Below are positions 21,290 through 29,889 of a stretch of 64,000 nt of DNA, piece after piece (within the stretch, counting starts at the first letter, position 1; every line of letters starts with the position of its first letter). The stretch is from Thermobispora bispora DSM 43833 (lineage in GTDB: Bacteria > Actinomycetota > Actinomycetes > Streptosporangiales > Streptosporangiaceae). The notes beneath the pieces were generated by a model. That model ran no database searches and was not told the origin of the DNA. It saw only the letters and a program-made list of their open reading frames with translations. The stretch covers positions 434,001 to 498,000 of the forward strand of contig NC_014165.1 in assembly GCF_000092645.1 (NCBI RefSeq). Direction: 5' to 3'. The translations under genes and the position numbers were made by a program.

Positions 21290-22462
21290 ATGGTCAAGGT
21301 ACGTAAAGTTGCCATCTTCTCGCTGGCCGTGGCCGTGACCATGCTGTCGGCCGGGTGCAGCCAAGGGCTGCTCGGCAGCGGCGGCGACTCGGGATCGGCG
21401 GCGGAGCAGGGCCCGATCGTCCTCGGCATGCTGATCCCGCAGTCGGGCAGCGAGGCCGCGGTGGGCCCGTACATGCAGAACGCCGCCCAGATGGCCGTGG
21501 ACGAGATCAACGAGCAGGGCGGGGTGCTCGGCCGCAAGCTGGAGCTGAAGGTCGCCGATGACGCGTGCGACCCGCAGACCGCGGTGGCCGGTGCGAACAA
21601 GCTCGTCACCGAGGGCATCGCGGTCTCGGTGGGCGGCTACTGCTCCGGGGCCACGCTGCCCACGCTGCCGGTCTTCGGCAAGGCGAACATCCCGATGATC
21701 ATCCCGGCGGCCAACTCGCAGGAGCTCGTGGACCAGCGCCTCAAGCACGTCTTCCTCATCAACGGCACCGGGGCGCAGCAGGCGGCCGCCGCGGTGAAGT
21801 GGATCACCAAGCGCGGGGCCAAGAACGTCGCGCTGGTGCACGACAACACCAGCTACTCCAAGGACATCGCGGTCCGCACCCAGCAGATCCTCGACGAGCC
21901 CGGCGGCCCCGAGACCGCGATCGTCGAGGCGGTGACCCCCAAGGAGAGCGACTACAGCGCCAACGTCACCAACATCCTGGCCAAGAAGCCGGACTTCGTG
22001 TACTGGACCGGCTACTTCCAGGAGGGCGGCCTGCTCACCCGGCAGCTCCGCCAGGCCGGCTACAAGGGCGACATCATGGTCGCGGATGGCGCGGTCTCCG
22101 AGAAGCTCGTGGAGATCGCCGGCGGCGAGCACGCCGAGGGCGTGTACGCCACGATGACCTACACCCCCGACACCATCGAGGGCGCCGAGGGCTGGATCGA
22201 GAACTACAAGAAGAAGTTCGGCACCGCCCCCGGCCCGTACTCGAACCAGGCCTACGACGCGGTGCGGCTGGCCGCCGAGGCGATCAAGCGCGCCGGGTCG
22301 ACCGACGGTGACAAGATCATCGCCGCGCTGGAGGGCATCGACGGGTTCCCCATGTTCTCCGGACCGCTGAAGTTCACCCCCGAGCACACCCTCGCCACCG
22401 GGGGCTTCCAGATCCTGGTCGTCAAGTCGGGCACGTTCGTCCTGCAGGACTCGCTTCAATGA
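21290..22462 (+). CDS. livK: Branched-chain amino acid-type ABC substrate-binding lipoprotein
   Basis: 390 residues. The ATG at 21290, nine bases after GGAG, gives a classical lipoprotein signal (MVKVRKVAIFS, LSAGC with Cys23 lipidated); a longer frame from 21233 would put the promoter inside the coding region. A Leu/Ile/Val-binding fold follows (VLGMLIPQSGSEAAVGPYM, VGGYCSGATLPTLPV, DAVRLAAEAIKRAG). It tethers to the outer face of the membrane and feeds the LivHMGF transporter encoded next. The ligand could be an amino acid or another small carboxylate or amide. The 118-bp gap to livH holds a hairpin covering the livH RBS. Confidence 0.9.
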   Translation: MVKVRKVAIFSLAVAVTMLSAGCSQGLLGSGGDSGSAAEQGPIVLGMLIPQSGSEAAVGPYMQNAAQMAVDEINEQGGVLGRKLELKVADDACDPQTAVAGANKLVTEGIAVSVGGYCSGATLPTLPVFGKANIPMIIPAANSQELVDQRLKHVFLINGTGAQQAAAAVKWITKRGAKNVALVHDNTSYSKDIAVRTQQILDEPGGPETAIVEAVTPKESDYSANVTNILAKKPDFVYWTGYFQEGGLLTRQLRQAGYKGDIMVADGAVSEKLVEIAGGEHAEGVYATMTYTPDTIEGAEGWIENYKKKFGTAPGPYSNQAYDAVRLAAEAIKRAGSTDGDKIIAALEGIDGFPMFSGPLKFTPEHTLATGGFQILVVKSGTFVLQDSLQ

Positions 22463-22519
22463 TCGGCAGGGTTGATCGACCGGTGACGGCCGGCGCCCTG
22501 CGCCCCGGGGACCGCTCCG

Positions 22520-22575
22520 CTCCCCCGGTGGATGACCGTTCCGGCGGGGTCCGCCGCCCCGGAGCACCGGGGGAG
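22520..22575 (+). promoter_or_regulatory. Hairpin sequestering the livH ribosome-binding site
   Basis: CTCCCCCGGTG (22520-22530) pairs perfectly with CACCGGGGGAG (22565-22575). The right arm contains GGGGGAG, the Shine-Dalgarno of livH (ATG 22581). The loop holds a smaller CGGCGG/CCGCCG hairpin. Such an element can lower permease translation relative to the abundant binding protein. Confidence 0.6.
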
Positions 22576-22580
22576 CCGAG

Positions 22581-23474
22581 ATGACGCAGCTGATCTGGAA
22601 CGGGCTGTTCGTCGGCTCGTTCTACGCCCTGGTGGCGCTCGGCTACAGCATGGTCTACGGGATCATCAAGCTGCTGAACTTCGCCCACGGCGACATCTAC
22701 ATGCTCGGCGCGTTCGCCGGCTTCGCCATCCTCGGCGCGACCGGCGGCGTCTCGCCGGACATGCAGCTCCCCCTGCTGCTCGGGGTGCTGGTCGTCACCA
22801 TGGGCTTCACCGGGATGTGCGGGGTGCTGCTCGAGCGCATCGCCTACCGCCGGCTGCGCTCCGCCCCCCGCCTCTCCCTCCTCATCACCGCGGTCGGCGC
22901 ATCGTTCTCCCTCGAGTACGGCGTCCGCGTCATCGCCGGGCCGGATCCCCAGGTCTACCCGGTACGGCTCGGCGGCACCACGATCCACGTGCTCGGCGCG
23001 TCGATCACGGTGCAGCAGATCGTGCTGATGGTCGTGGCCGTCGCCCTGATGGTGGCGCTCAACCTCCTCGTCACGCGGTCGCGCGAGGGCCGCGCCATGC
23101 GGGCCATCGCGCTCGACCCGCGGACCAGCGCGCTGATGGGCATCAACGTCAACGCCGTGATCGCCCGGACGTTCTTCCTCGGCTCGGCGCTCGCCGGCGC
23201 GGCCGGGGTGATGGCCGGGGCGTACTACGGAAAGATCGACTTCATGATGGGGTTCCTCATCGGGCTCAAGGCGTTCACCGCCGCGGTCATCGGGGGCATC
23301 GGGAACATCCCGGGCACCATGCTCGGCGGGCTGCTGCTCGGGATGCTCGAGTCCTTCGGCACCTACTGGCTCGGTGGGGAATGGCGTGACGTGTTCGCCT
23401 TCGGCGTGCTCATCCTGTTCCTGACCGTGCGGCCGACGGGCCTGCTCGGCGAGCGTGTGACGGAGCGGGTATGA
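22581..23474 (+). CDS. livH: Liv-type ABC permease (LivH)
   Basis: 297 residues, eight or so membrane helices. Family signature segments include ALGYSMVYGIIKLLNFAHGD near the N-terminus and the cytoplasmic RAIALDPRTSALMGINVN coupling region, then IGGIGNIPGTMLGGLLLGM. It forms the transmembrane heterodimer with LivM. The stop overlaps the livM start (ATGA). Confidence 0.93.
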   Translation: MTQLIWNGLFVGSFYALVALGYSMVYGIIKLLNFAHGDIYMLGAFAGFAILGATGGVSPDMQLPLLLGVLVVTMGFTGMCGVLLERIAYRRLRSAPRLSLLITAVGASFSLEYGVRVIAGPDPQVYPVRLGGTTIHVLGASITVQQIVLMVVAVALMVALNLLVTRSREGRAMRAIALDPRTSALMGINVNAVIARTFFLGSALAGAAGVMAGAYYGKIDFMMGFLIGLKAFTAAVIGGIGNIPGTMLGGLLLGMLESFGTYWLGGEWRDVFAFGVLILFLTVRPTGLLGERVTERV

Positions 23475-24454
23475 GCGTGCAGACCCCGACATCCACCCCC
23501 ACCCGCAGGAGGCGCAAGGGCACGGCGCTCGGCCGGGCCATCACGCGGACCTTCGACAACCGGTGGGCGGGCCTCGCCGCCCTGGCCATCGCCCTGCTCG
23601 CCCCCTTCGTGATCGCCACGCCGTACGCCCTCTCGGTCATGACCAGCGCGGCGATCTTCGTCATGCTGGCGGCCGGGCTGAACATCGTGGTCGGCTACTG
23701 CGGCCTGCTCGACCTGGGGTACGCCGCGTTCTTCGCGGTCGGCGCCTACACGAGCGGGGTGCTCAGCACCCGGTTCGACCTGCCGCTGCTGGCGACCCTG
23801 CCCGCGGTCATCGTCGTGACGATCATCGCGGGCATCGTGATCGGCGCGCCCACGCTGCGGCTGCGGAGCGACTACCTCGCCATCGTCACCCTCGGGTTCG
23901 GCGAGATCATCCGCATCACCGCCAACAACCTGGAGATCACCGGCGGGCCGTCGGGGATCTACGGCATCCCCGGGCTCACCGACAACGCGGTGGTCTTCTA
24001 CTACCTGACCGTGGTGGTCGTCGCGGTGGCGGTCGCCGGCGCGGCCCGGCTCGGCCGCTCCCGGCTGGGGCGGGCCTGGCGGTTCATCCGGGAGGACGAG
24101 GACGCCGCCGAGGCCATGGGCGTGCACACCTACCGGGTCAAGCTCGCCGCCTACATCGCCGGCGCGATCTGGGGCGGCCTCGCCGGGGTGCTGTTCGCCG
24201 CCCACCTCTCCGCGATCTCCCCGGGGAGCTTCACCTTCCTGCAGTCGGCCCTCGTGCTCATGGCCGTGGTGCTCGGCGGGATGGGCTCCACCCCGGGCGT
24301 GGTCCTCGGCGCCATCGTGATCAGCCTCCTGCCGGAGGTGCTGCGCGACTTCGCCGACTACCGGTACTTCGCCTTCGGCGTGCTGCTGATCATCTTCATG
24401 CTGGTCCGCCCGCAAGGCCTGTGGCCCCACCGCTCCAGGGAGGCGTCGGCATGA
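23471..24454 (+). CDS. livM: Liv-type ABC permease (LivM)
   Basis: 327 residues with a basic N-terminal tail and about nine helices. Typical LivM segments are GYCGLLDLGYAAFFAVGAY and the LGFGEIIRITANNLEITGG loop. The RFIREDEDAAEAMGVHTYRV coupling helix would contact the ATPases. Start and stop overlap livH and livG by four bases each, implying coupled translation. Confidence 0.93.
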   Translation: MSVQTPTSTPTRRRRKGTALGRAITRTFDNRWAGLAALAIALLAPFVIATPYALSVMTSAAIFVMLAAGLNIVVGYCGLLDLGYAAFFAVGAYTSGVLSTRFDLPLLATLPAVIVVTIIAGIVIGAPTLRLRSDYLAIVTLGFGEIIRITANNLEITGGPSGIYGIPGLTDNAVVFYYLTVVVVAVAVAGAARLGRSRLGRAWRFIREDEDAAEAMGVHTYRVKLAAYIAGAIWGGLAGVLFAAHLSAISPGSFTFLQSALVLMAVVLGGMGSTPGVVLGAIVISLLPEVLRDFADYRYFAFGVLLIIFMLVRPQGLWPHRSREASA

Positions 24455-25272
24455 CCCTGCTGTCGGTCGAGAACCTCAGGCTCTCCTTCGGCGGCCTCCT
24501 CGCCATCGACGACCTGTCGTTCTCGGTGGGCGAGGCGGAGATCGTCTCGGTGATCGGGCCGAACGGCGCCGGGAAGACGTCCGCGTTCAACTGCGTGACC
24601 GGGTTCTACAAGCCGACCGCCGGGCGGATCCTGTTCCGTGGCCGCGACATCACCGGCCTGCGGCCGTCGAAGATCGCCGGGCTCGGGGTGGCGCGGACGT
24701 TCCAGAACCTCCGGCTGTTCGGCGAGATGTCCGTGCTCGACAACGTGCGCGCGGGCGCCCATCTGTGGCTCAAGCAGAGCGTCTTCGACGCGCTGCTCCA
24801 CACCCCGCGGTACCGCCGGAGCGAGCGCGAGTGCACCGAGCAGGCGCACCACTGGCTCGACTTCGTCGGCCTGCGCGGCGACCGGTACGGCCCGGCCCGG
24901 GCCCTGCCGTACGGCGAGCAGCGCCGGGTGGAGATCGCCCGGGCGCTCGCCCGCAAGCCGGATCTGCTGCTCCTCGACGAGCCGGGCGCCGGCCTCAACC
25001 ACGGCGAGAAGGCCGAGATGCGGGACCTGATCCGCAGGATCCGCCATGACCTCGGCATCGCCATCGTGCTGATCGAGCACGACATGGGACTGGTCATGGA
25101 GGTGTCCGAGCGGGTGGTCGTGCTGAACTTCGGACGCAAGATCGCGGACGGCAGGCCGGAGGAGGTGCGCCGCGACCCCGCGGTCATCGAGGCCTACCTC
25201 GGCAAGGACGAGGACGAGACCCCGGCGGGGGAGCAGATGGAGGTCGGCGGGGGGCACGATGCCGGCGCTTGA
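24451..25272 (+). CDS. livG: Liv-type ABC ATPase (LivG)
   Basis: 273 residues. Walker A GPNGAGKTS (36-44), signature LPYGEQRRVEIARAL (from 152; LPYGEQ in place of LSGGQ, common in LivG), Walker B LLLLDEP (172-178), and EHDM as switch. The long helical insertion near residues 105-130 is a LivG trait. The C-terminal ~20 residues are acidic and extend past livF's start (14-bp overlap). Confidence 0.93.
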   Translation: MTLLSVENLRLSFGGLLAIDDLSFSVGEAEIVSVIGPNGAGKTSAFNCVTGFYKPTAGRILFRGRDITGLRPSKIAGLGVARTFQNLRLFGEMSVLDNVRAGAHLWLKQSVFDALLHTPRYRRSERECTEQAHHWLDFVGLRGDRYGPARALPYGEQRRVEIARALARKPDLLLLDEPGAGLNHGEKAEMRDLIRRIRHDLGIAIVLIEHDMGLVMEVSERVVVLNFGRKIADGRPEEVRRDPAVIEAYLGKDEDETPAGEQMEVGGGHDAGA

Positions 25273-25972
25273 GATCGACTCGCTCCACGTCCACTACGGC
25301 GGGGTGCACGCCCTGCGCGGGCTCTCCCTCACCGTCGAGGAGGGGGAGATCGTCGCCCTGCTCGGCAACAACGGCGCGGGCAAGACCACCACGCTCTCCG
25401 CGGTCTCCGGGCTGGTACGGCCCAGCGCCGGCCGGATCGTCTTCCAGGGCCGGGACGTGACCCGGGCCAGGCCGGAGGAGATCGTCAAGGCCGGGCTGGT
25501 CCACGTGCCCGAAGGGCGCCGGGTGTTCAGCACGCTCACCGTGCACGAGAACCTCCAGCTCGGCGGCTACCTCGTCCGCGACCACGCCGAGCTCCGCCGG
25601 CGGATCGACCGGGTGTACACCCTGCTGCCCCGGCTCGCGGAGCGGCGCGACCAGCAGGCCGGCACGCTCTCCGGCGGCGAGCAGCAGATGCTCGCCATCG
25701 GCCGGGCGCTGGTCACCGGCCCCCGGCTCCTGCTCCTGGACGAGCCGTCGATGGGCCTGGCCCCGCTGGTGGTCGCCTCGGTCATGGAGCTGGTCCGGGA
25801 GGTGAACTCCCAGGGCGTGTCCGTGCTCCTCGTCGAGCAGAACGCCAAGGCGGCGCTGAAGATCGCCCACCGCGGCTACGTGATCGAGAACGGCGAGTGC
25901 GTGCTCGGCGGATCGGCCGCGGAGCTGCGGGGCGATCAGCGGGTGGTCGCGGCATACCTCGGCGGAGCCTGA
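25259..25972 (+). CDS. livF: Liv-type ABC ATPase (LivF)
   Basis: 237 residues. Walker A GNNGAGKTT (36-44), signature LSGGEQQMLAIGRAL, Walker B LLLLDEPSMGLAP and the LVEQN switch are all intact. It completes the five-gene transporter and is followed by a strong hairpin terminator. Confidence 0.94.
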   Translation: MPALEIDSLHVHYGGVHALRGLSLTVEEGEIVALLGNNGAGKTTTLSAVSGLVRPSAGRIVFQGRDVTRARPEEIVKAGLVHVPEGRRVFSTLTVHENLQLGGYLVRDHAELRRRIDRVYTLLPRLAERRDQQAGTLSGGEQQMLAIGRALVTGPRLLLLDEPSMGLAPLVVASVMELVREVNSQGVSVLLVEQNAKAALKIAHRGYVIENGECVLGGSAAELRGDQRVVAAYLGGA

Positions 25973-25975
25973 TCG

Positions 25976-26007
25976 GGCGGCGGATCCCGCGGCCGGGGTC
26001 CGCCGCC
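25976..26007 (+). terminator. Hairpin terminator after the first Liv operon
   Basis: A 13-bp stem with one G-U pair (25976-25988 with 25995-26007) and a 6-nt loop starts four bases after the livF stop. No U-tract. Confidence 0.65.
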
Positions 26008-26104
26008 TTCTCCTCCCGGCCCATGGGCGCCCGCCTTCTCCTCCCGGTCCACGGGCACCCGCCATCGCCACCCGGGCCAGGAGCGCCCGCCATCCCCCGC
26101 CGGG
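26003..26104. repeat. 28-bp tandem repeats, about 3.6 copies
   Basis: Units at 26003-26030, 26031-26058 and 26059-26086, with a partial fourth, each begin CCGCC(T/A)TC. The first two share most positions; the third is more diverged. They lie in the otherwise gene-free 305 bp between livF and Spo0M. There is no spacer pattern, so not a CRISPR array. Confidence 0.7.
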
Positions 26105-26277
26105 CTCTGGCCCGGCCTGAGATGGCCGCCCGGCGGGGGTGGTTCCCGGCGAAGCACCGCCTTTCCCGCGAATCCCCGCTTTCTCCCGTTCGTCCTCTCG
26201 GCCGGTGCGCGGAACCGTACCGTACGCCGTGATCGTTTCCGCTTAGACCGACAACTTCGCGATCAACGGGAGAGACC

Positions 26278-27285
26278 GTGGTCTTCAAACGGATGCTGGG
26301 AGCCCTCGGCGTCGGTGCCCCATCGGTGGACACCGTGCTCGCCAACCCGCGGGTCCAGCCCGGCGGGACGCTGACCGGTGAGGTCCGGCTCAAGGGCGGC
26401 GACTTCGACGCGGAGATCGAGCACATCACGCTGAGCCTGGTCGCCCAGGTCGAGATCGAGCACGGCGACCGCGAGCGCCGCGGGGTCGGCGAGTTCTACC
26501 GCTACCAGGTCTCCGGCCCCACCGTCCTGCGCAAGGGCGAGAACCGGGTGCTCCCCTTCCAGATGTCGGTGCCCTGGGAGACGCCGATCACCGAGGTCGA
26601 CGGGCAGCACCTGACCGGCATGGCGGTCGGCGTGCGCACCGAGCTCGCCATCGCCAAGGCGGTCGACAAGGGCGACCTCGACCCGATCGCGGTCATGCCG
26701 CTCCCGTCCCAGCGGGCCGTGCTCGATGCCTTCCCGCGGCTGGGCTTCGCCTTCAAGGGCGCCGACCTGGAGGCGGGGCACATCTACGGCGTGCAGCAGA
26801 TGCTGCCGTTCTACCAGGAGATCGAGTTCTACGCGCCGCCCCAGTACGCCGGAGTGGTGAGCGAGGTGGAGCTCACCTTCGTCACCAACCCCGGCGGCAT
26901 GGACGTCGTGCTCGAGGTCGACGGCCGCCGCCTCGGCGACGCGATCGGCCGGTTCACCGTCAGCCACGACGAGGCGCTGCGCACCGACTGGGTCGCGGAG
27001 ATCGACCGCTGGGTCGCCTCCCTCGGCCAGTATGGGGCGCCCGCCCCCGGGTACGGCGCCTATGGGGACCCGCACGGGTACGGCCCTTACGGGCACCCCG
27101 ACCCGCACGCGTACGGCCCGCACGGGCACCCGTACCCGCCGCACCACAGCAGCGGACCGGGCTGGGGCACGGTCGCCGCGGCCGGGGCCGCCGGCCTCAT
27201 CGGCGGCATGATCGCCGGTGAGGTGGTCGAGGAGATCGTCGAGGAGATCTTCGAAGACGACGGAGGCGACGGGGGAGACTGGTGA
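26278..27285 (+). CDS. Spo0M-like sporulation-control protein
   Basis: 335 residues beginning at GTG behind GGGAGAG. The N-terminal 250 residues form the arrestin-like Spo0M domain (MLGALGVGAPSVDTVL, GGTLTGEVRLKGGDFDAEIE, LPFQMSVPWETPITEVDG). The C-terminal part is rich in Gly/Tyr/Pro/His repeats (about 253-292), then has a Gly/Ala helix (about 298-317) and an acidic end. Spo0M homologues affect sporulation and cell division in Bacillus; in actinomycetes the role is less clear. A CBS protein gene follows 69 bp later. Confidence 0.85.
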   Translation: MVFKRMLGALGVGAPSVDTVLANPRVQPGGTLTGEVRLKGGDFDAEIEHITLSLVAQVEIEHGDRERRGVGEFYRYQVSGPTVLRKGENRVLPFQMSVPWETPITEVDGQHLTGMAVGVRTELAIAKAVDKGDLDPIAVMPLPSQRAVLDAFPRLGFAFKGADLEAGHIYGVQQMLPFYQEIEFYAPPQYAGVVSEVELTFVTNPGGMDVVLEVDGRRLGDAIGRFTVSHDEALRTDWVAEIDRWVASLGQYGAPAPGYGAYGDPHGYGPYGHPDPHAYGPHGHPYPPHHSSGPGWGTVAAAGAAGLIGGMIAGEVVEEIVEEIFEDDGGDGGDW

Positions 27286-27354
27286 GTGCCAGCGACCGGG
27301 CGCCCCGCTGACGGGCGTCCGGCTCATCCGGCCGCATGAGCATTGGAGAGAGCG

Positions 27355-27729
27355 ATGCGTATCGGCAATGTGTACCGTCCGGACGTCTTCGGCTGCTGGG
27401 TCGACGAGCGGCTGCCGGACGTGGCGCGGCGCATGGCGGAGAAGGACGTCGGCGCCCTGGCCGTGCTCGACGGCAACGAGGTCGTCGGGGTCATCACCGA
27501 GCGGGACCTGGTCCGGGCGCTCGCCGAGTCGCCGGACGTCTACTCGGCCCGGGTCTCCGAGTTCGCGACCACGGATGTGGAGACGGCGGACGTGGAGGAC
27601 GACTCCCGCGAGGTCGCCGAGCGGATGCTGGAGGCCGGGTTCCGCCACATGCCGGTGACCCAGAACGGGGAGATGGTCGGCATGGTGTCGATGCGCGATC
27701 TGCTCGCCCTGGAGACGTGGTCCGGCTGA
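27355..27729 (+). CDS. Single-pair CBS domain protein
   Basis: 124 residues with two CBS motifs (about 8-60, ALAVLDGNEVVGVITERDLV; about 72-122, FRHMPVTQNGEMVGMVSMRD). The ATG at 27355 follows GGAGAGAG closely. Likely an adenine-nucleotide-sensing regulator; its partner cannot be told. It may be transcribed with the Spo0M-like gene. Confidence 0.85.
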   Translation: MRIGNVYRPDVFGCWVDERLPDVARRMAEKDVGALAVLDGNEVVGVITERDLVRALAESPDVYSARVSEFATTDVETADVEDDSREVAERMLEAGFRHMPVTQNGEMVGMVSMRDLLALETWSG

Positions 27730-28335
27730 CCCCGTCCGGGCACGTCCATCACGTCCATCGCGGACACCGAGACATCCCGCGCGTCCAGCGCGGACGGCAG
27801 TGGGCTCGCCGGGCCGCCGCCGGACGGGCCGGCGGCTCGGCCCCCACCGAGCCGATCACATGACGGCCGATCGCCCATGACGGGCGAGTGAGAACGCATC
27901 CCCGCGCCGCCGGGCTCTCCGCTCCGCACCGCGGCGGGGCCGCTCCCGCCGCCGGGCCGCCGGACAGATTCCGGTCCGGTGCTCGAGGCGCTGATCCGCC
28001 CGCGCCCGGTTTCCGGCGTGTGCGCTGTCCGTGAGCTGCAGGGCGAGGGTGAGCACGAGCGAGCCGAGGAAGGGATTCATCTGCCCCCTGCCGCCGCACC
28101 GGGCCGATCTCAGATCCCCGCCGGTGCCGGGTTCATCGGGATCCCCGCCGCTGCTCCGGGTTCACCCGGGATTCCGGCCCGGCACGCTCCGCCCCTGGAT
28201 CAGCCCTCATCGCGTGCGCCCTCGGGTGACGCCTTGCCGGTGCGCCCTCGGATGGCGCGGCCCGTGATCGGGATGCGCCTCACCTCATCCGGGGCCATGG
28301 GCACTCGTCGCGCGGCGTCCGGCCCGCGGGCGGTG
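27730..28335. other. Gene-free region
   Basis: About 600 bp between the CBS gene and a convergent TetR gene. Several short frames occur, the most protein-like being 27856-28080 on the minus strand, but none has supporting signals. No RNA gene or terminator stands out. Confidence 0.45.
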
Positions 28336-28974
28336 TCACGCGGTGGCGCCGAGGCCGCGGGTGATGAACCGGTGCATCTCCTCGAACACGTCCTCCGGGA
28401 CCTGCCGCGGCGGCTGCTTGTCGTCCCACAGGATCCAGCGCATGCCGATGAGCTCGCCGATCCCCATCAGGGCGTAGGCCAGGACCTCCGGGTCGGCGCG
28501 GACGATCTCGCCGTCGTCCATCGCCTGGCGCAGGCCCTCCATGTACCCCTCGGCGATCTTGGCGTAGTGGCGGCGCATCGCGTCAGGGGAGACGAACTCG
28601 GCCTGGCGGATGATCCGGTAGAGGGCGGGGTGCTCGGCGGTGAACCGGAAGTACCCGGCGAAGCCGAGCCGCTCGCGCTCGGCGCGGGTGCGGCCCTTCT
28701 TCGCCGCCTCCGACATGGCGTGCCGTACCCGGCGGTTGAGGTCGGCGACCAGCTCGTCGAAGATCTGCTGCTTGCTCTCGAAGTAGATGTAGAAGGTGCC
28801 CTGGGATACCCCCGCCGCCTCGGTGATCTTCACGATGGAGGCCTCGTAGTAGCCGAGCTCGGCGAAGACCTGCTCCGCGGCGTCCAGCAGCTTGCGCCTG
28901 GTGCGTTCCCCCCGCTTGGAGAGCGGGGCTCCGCGCGCGTTGGTGGGGACCTCGGCCTCAGGGGTCGCGGTCAA
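28336..28974 (-). CDS. TetR-family regulator of the acyl-CoA/ABC operon
   Basis: 212 residues from a TTG start with GGGAGG six bases upstream. The HTH (about 25-68) includes LDAAEQVFAELGYYEAS and GVSQGTFYIYFESK. The all-helical C-terminal domain resembles fatty-acid or CoA-thioester-responsive TetR proteins. It is transcribed away from a ten-gene operon across a 139-bp spacer that contains two copies of a TGAATCA-centred site and a clear promoter for the operon. An acyl-CoA or the transported compound is the likely inducer. Confidence 0.88.
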   Translation of the reverse strand: MTATPEAEVPTNARGAPLSKRGERTRRKLLDAAEQVFAELGYYEASIVKITEAAGVSQGTFYIYFESKQQIFDELVADLNRRVRHAMSEAAKKGRTRAERERLGFAGYFRFTAEHPALYRIIRQAEFVSPDAMRRHYAKIAEGYMEGLRQAMDDGEIVRADPEVLAYALMGIGELIGMRWILWDDKQPPRQVPEDVFEEMHRFITRGLGATA

Positions 28975-29022
28975 GCTGGACCTCCCTCGCGTCTGCGCTG
29001 GTGAGCCAAGCCAAAGATAACA

Positions 29023-29095
29023 GATGAATCACCACTCATATTGCTCTTGACCTTCGCATGCCCCGGCCCTAATTTGCGAGGTGAATCACGTCTCA
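29023..29095. promoter_or_regulatory. Promoter and paired TetR operators of the 29-40 kb operon
   Basis: TTGACC (29047-29052), a 17-bp spacer and TAATTT (29070-29075) make a strong promoter. GATGAATCACCACTCA (29023-29038) and GGTGAATCACGTCTCA (29080-29095) share 13 of 16 bases. One lies upstream of -35 and the other over the expected transcription start, a classic repression layout. Confidence 0.65.
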
Positions 29096-29113
29096 ACTTT
29101 CGGAGGTGCGCGG

Positions 29114-29869
29114 GTGCAGGGGCTCATCCTCACCCAGGTCGACGGGCCGGTGGCGACGATCGTCCTCAACCGTCCCGAACGGCACAACAGCCTCGTCCCC
29201 GAGCTGCTCAGGGACCTGCTCACCGCACTGGAGAAGGTCGCGGACGCCCGCGCCGTGGTGCTCGCGGCCGAGGGGCGCTCCTTCTCCACCGGCGGAGACG
29301 TCCGCGCCTTCGCCGAGCGCGACGGCGACGCGCTCCGCGACTACGCCAACGAGCTCGTCGGTCTGCTGGGCGAGACCATGCTCGCCATCATGCGCCTGCC
29401 CGCCCCGGTCATCGCCGCCGTGCACGGCATGGTGACCGGTGGCTCGCTCGGCCTGCTCCTCGCCTCGGACATCGTGCTCATCCACCCCTCCGTGACCATC
29501 GCGCCCTGGTACACCACGGTCGGCTTCGCCCCGGACGGCGGCTGGACCGCGCTGCTGCCGTACCGCATCGGGGCGTCCCGCGCGGCCGTGGTCCAGTACA
29601 CGAACACCCCGATCGACGCGGAGACCGCGGTCGCCTGGGGGCTCGCCACCAGGGTCGAGTCCGACGTACGGCGGGCCGCCGCGGAGCTCGCCCGGACCAT
29701 CGCCGGCCAGCGCCCGGGTGCGGTCCGGGCGACCAAGCGCCTGATCAACGGCGACCTCGACGCGATCGCCGCCCGCCTCGACGCCGAACGCGAGGCGTTC
29801 GTCCGGCAGATCACCACCCCCGAGGCCCGCGAGGGCATGACCGCCTTCCTGTCCAGAGCCGCCCGATGA
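29114..29869 (+). CDS. Enoyl-CoA hydratase/isomerase family protein
   Basis: 251 residues from GTG at 29114, seven bases after GGAGG; the longer frame from 29081 would start inside the operator. Crotonase-fold features: LNRPERHNSL, the first oxyanion-hole loop GRSFSTGGD, and the second MVTGGSLGLLLASD. The usual hydratase glutamates are not obvious, so isomerase or hydrolase chemistry is possible. First gene of the operon; its stop overlaps an upstream ATG candidate of the next gene. Confidence 0.87.
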   Translation: MQGLILTQVDGPVATIVLNRPERHNSLVPELLRDLLTALEKVADARAVVLAAEGRSFSTGGDVRAFAERDGDALRDYANELVGLLGETMLAIMRLPAPVIAAVHGMVTGGSLGLLLASDIVLIHPSVTIAPWYTTVGFAPDGGWTALLPYRIGASRAAVVQYTNTPIDAETAVAWGLATRVESDVRRAAAELARTIAGQRPGAVRATKRLINGDLDAIAARLDAEREAFVRQITTPEAREGMTAFLSRAAR

Positions 29870-29889
29870 GCACCGTCCGGAGGGGTCCC

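Noticed and set aside
26003-26104. CRISPR array
   Set aside because: The 28-bp units are contiguous without spacers and diverge from one another.
27856-28080. Short minus-strand frame starting with a hydrophobic segment
   Set aside because: Only about 20 residues look protein-like; the rest is Arg-rich, and there is no RBS or conserved context.
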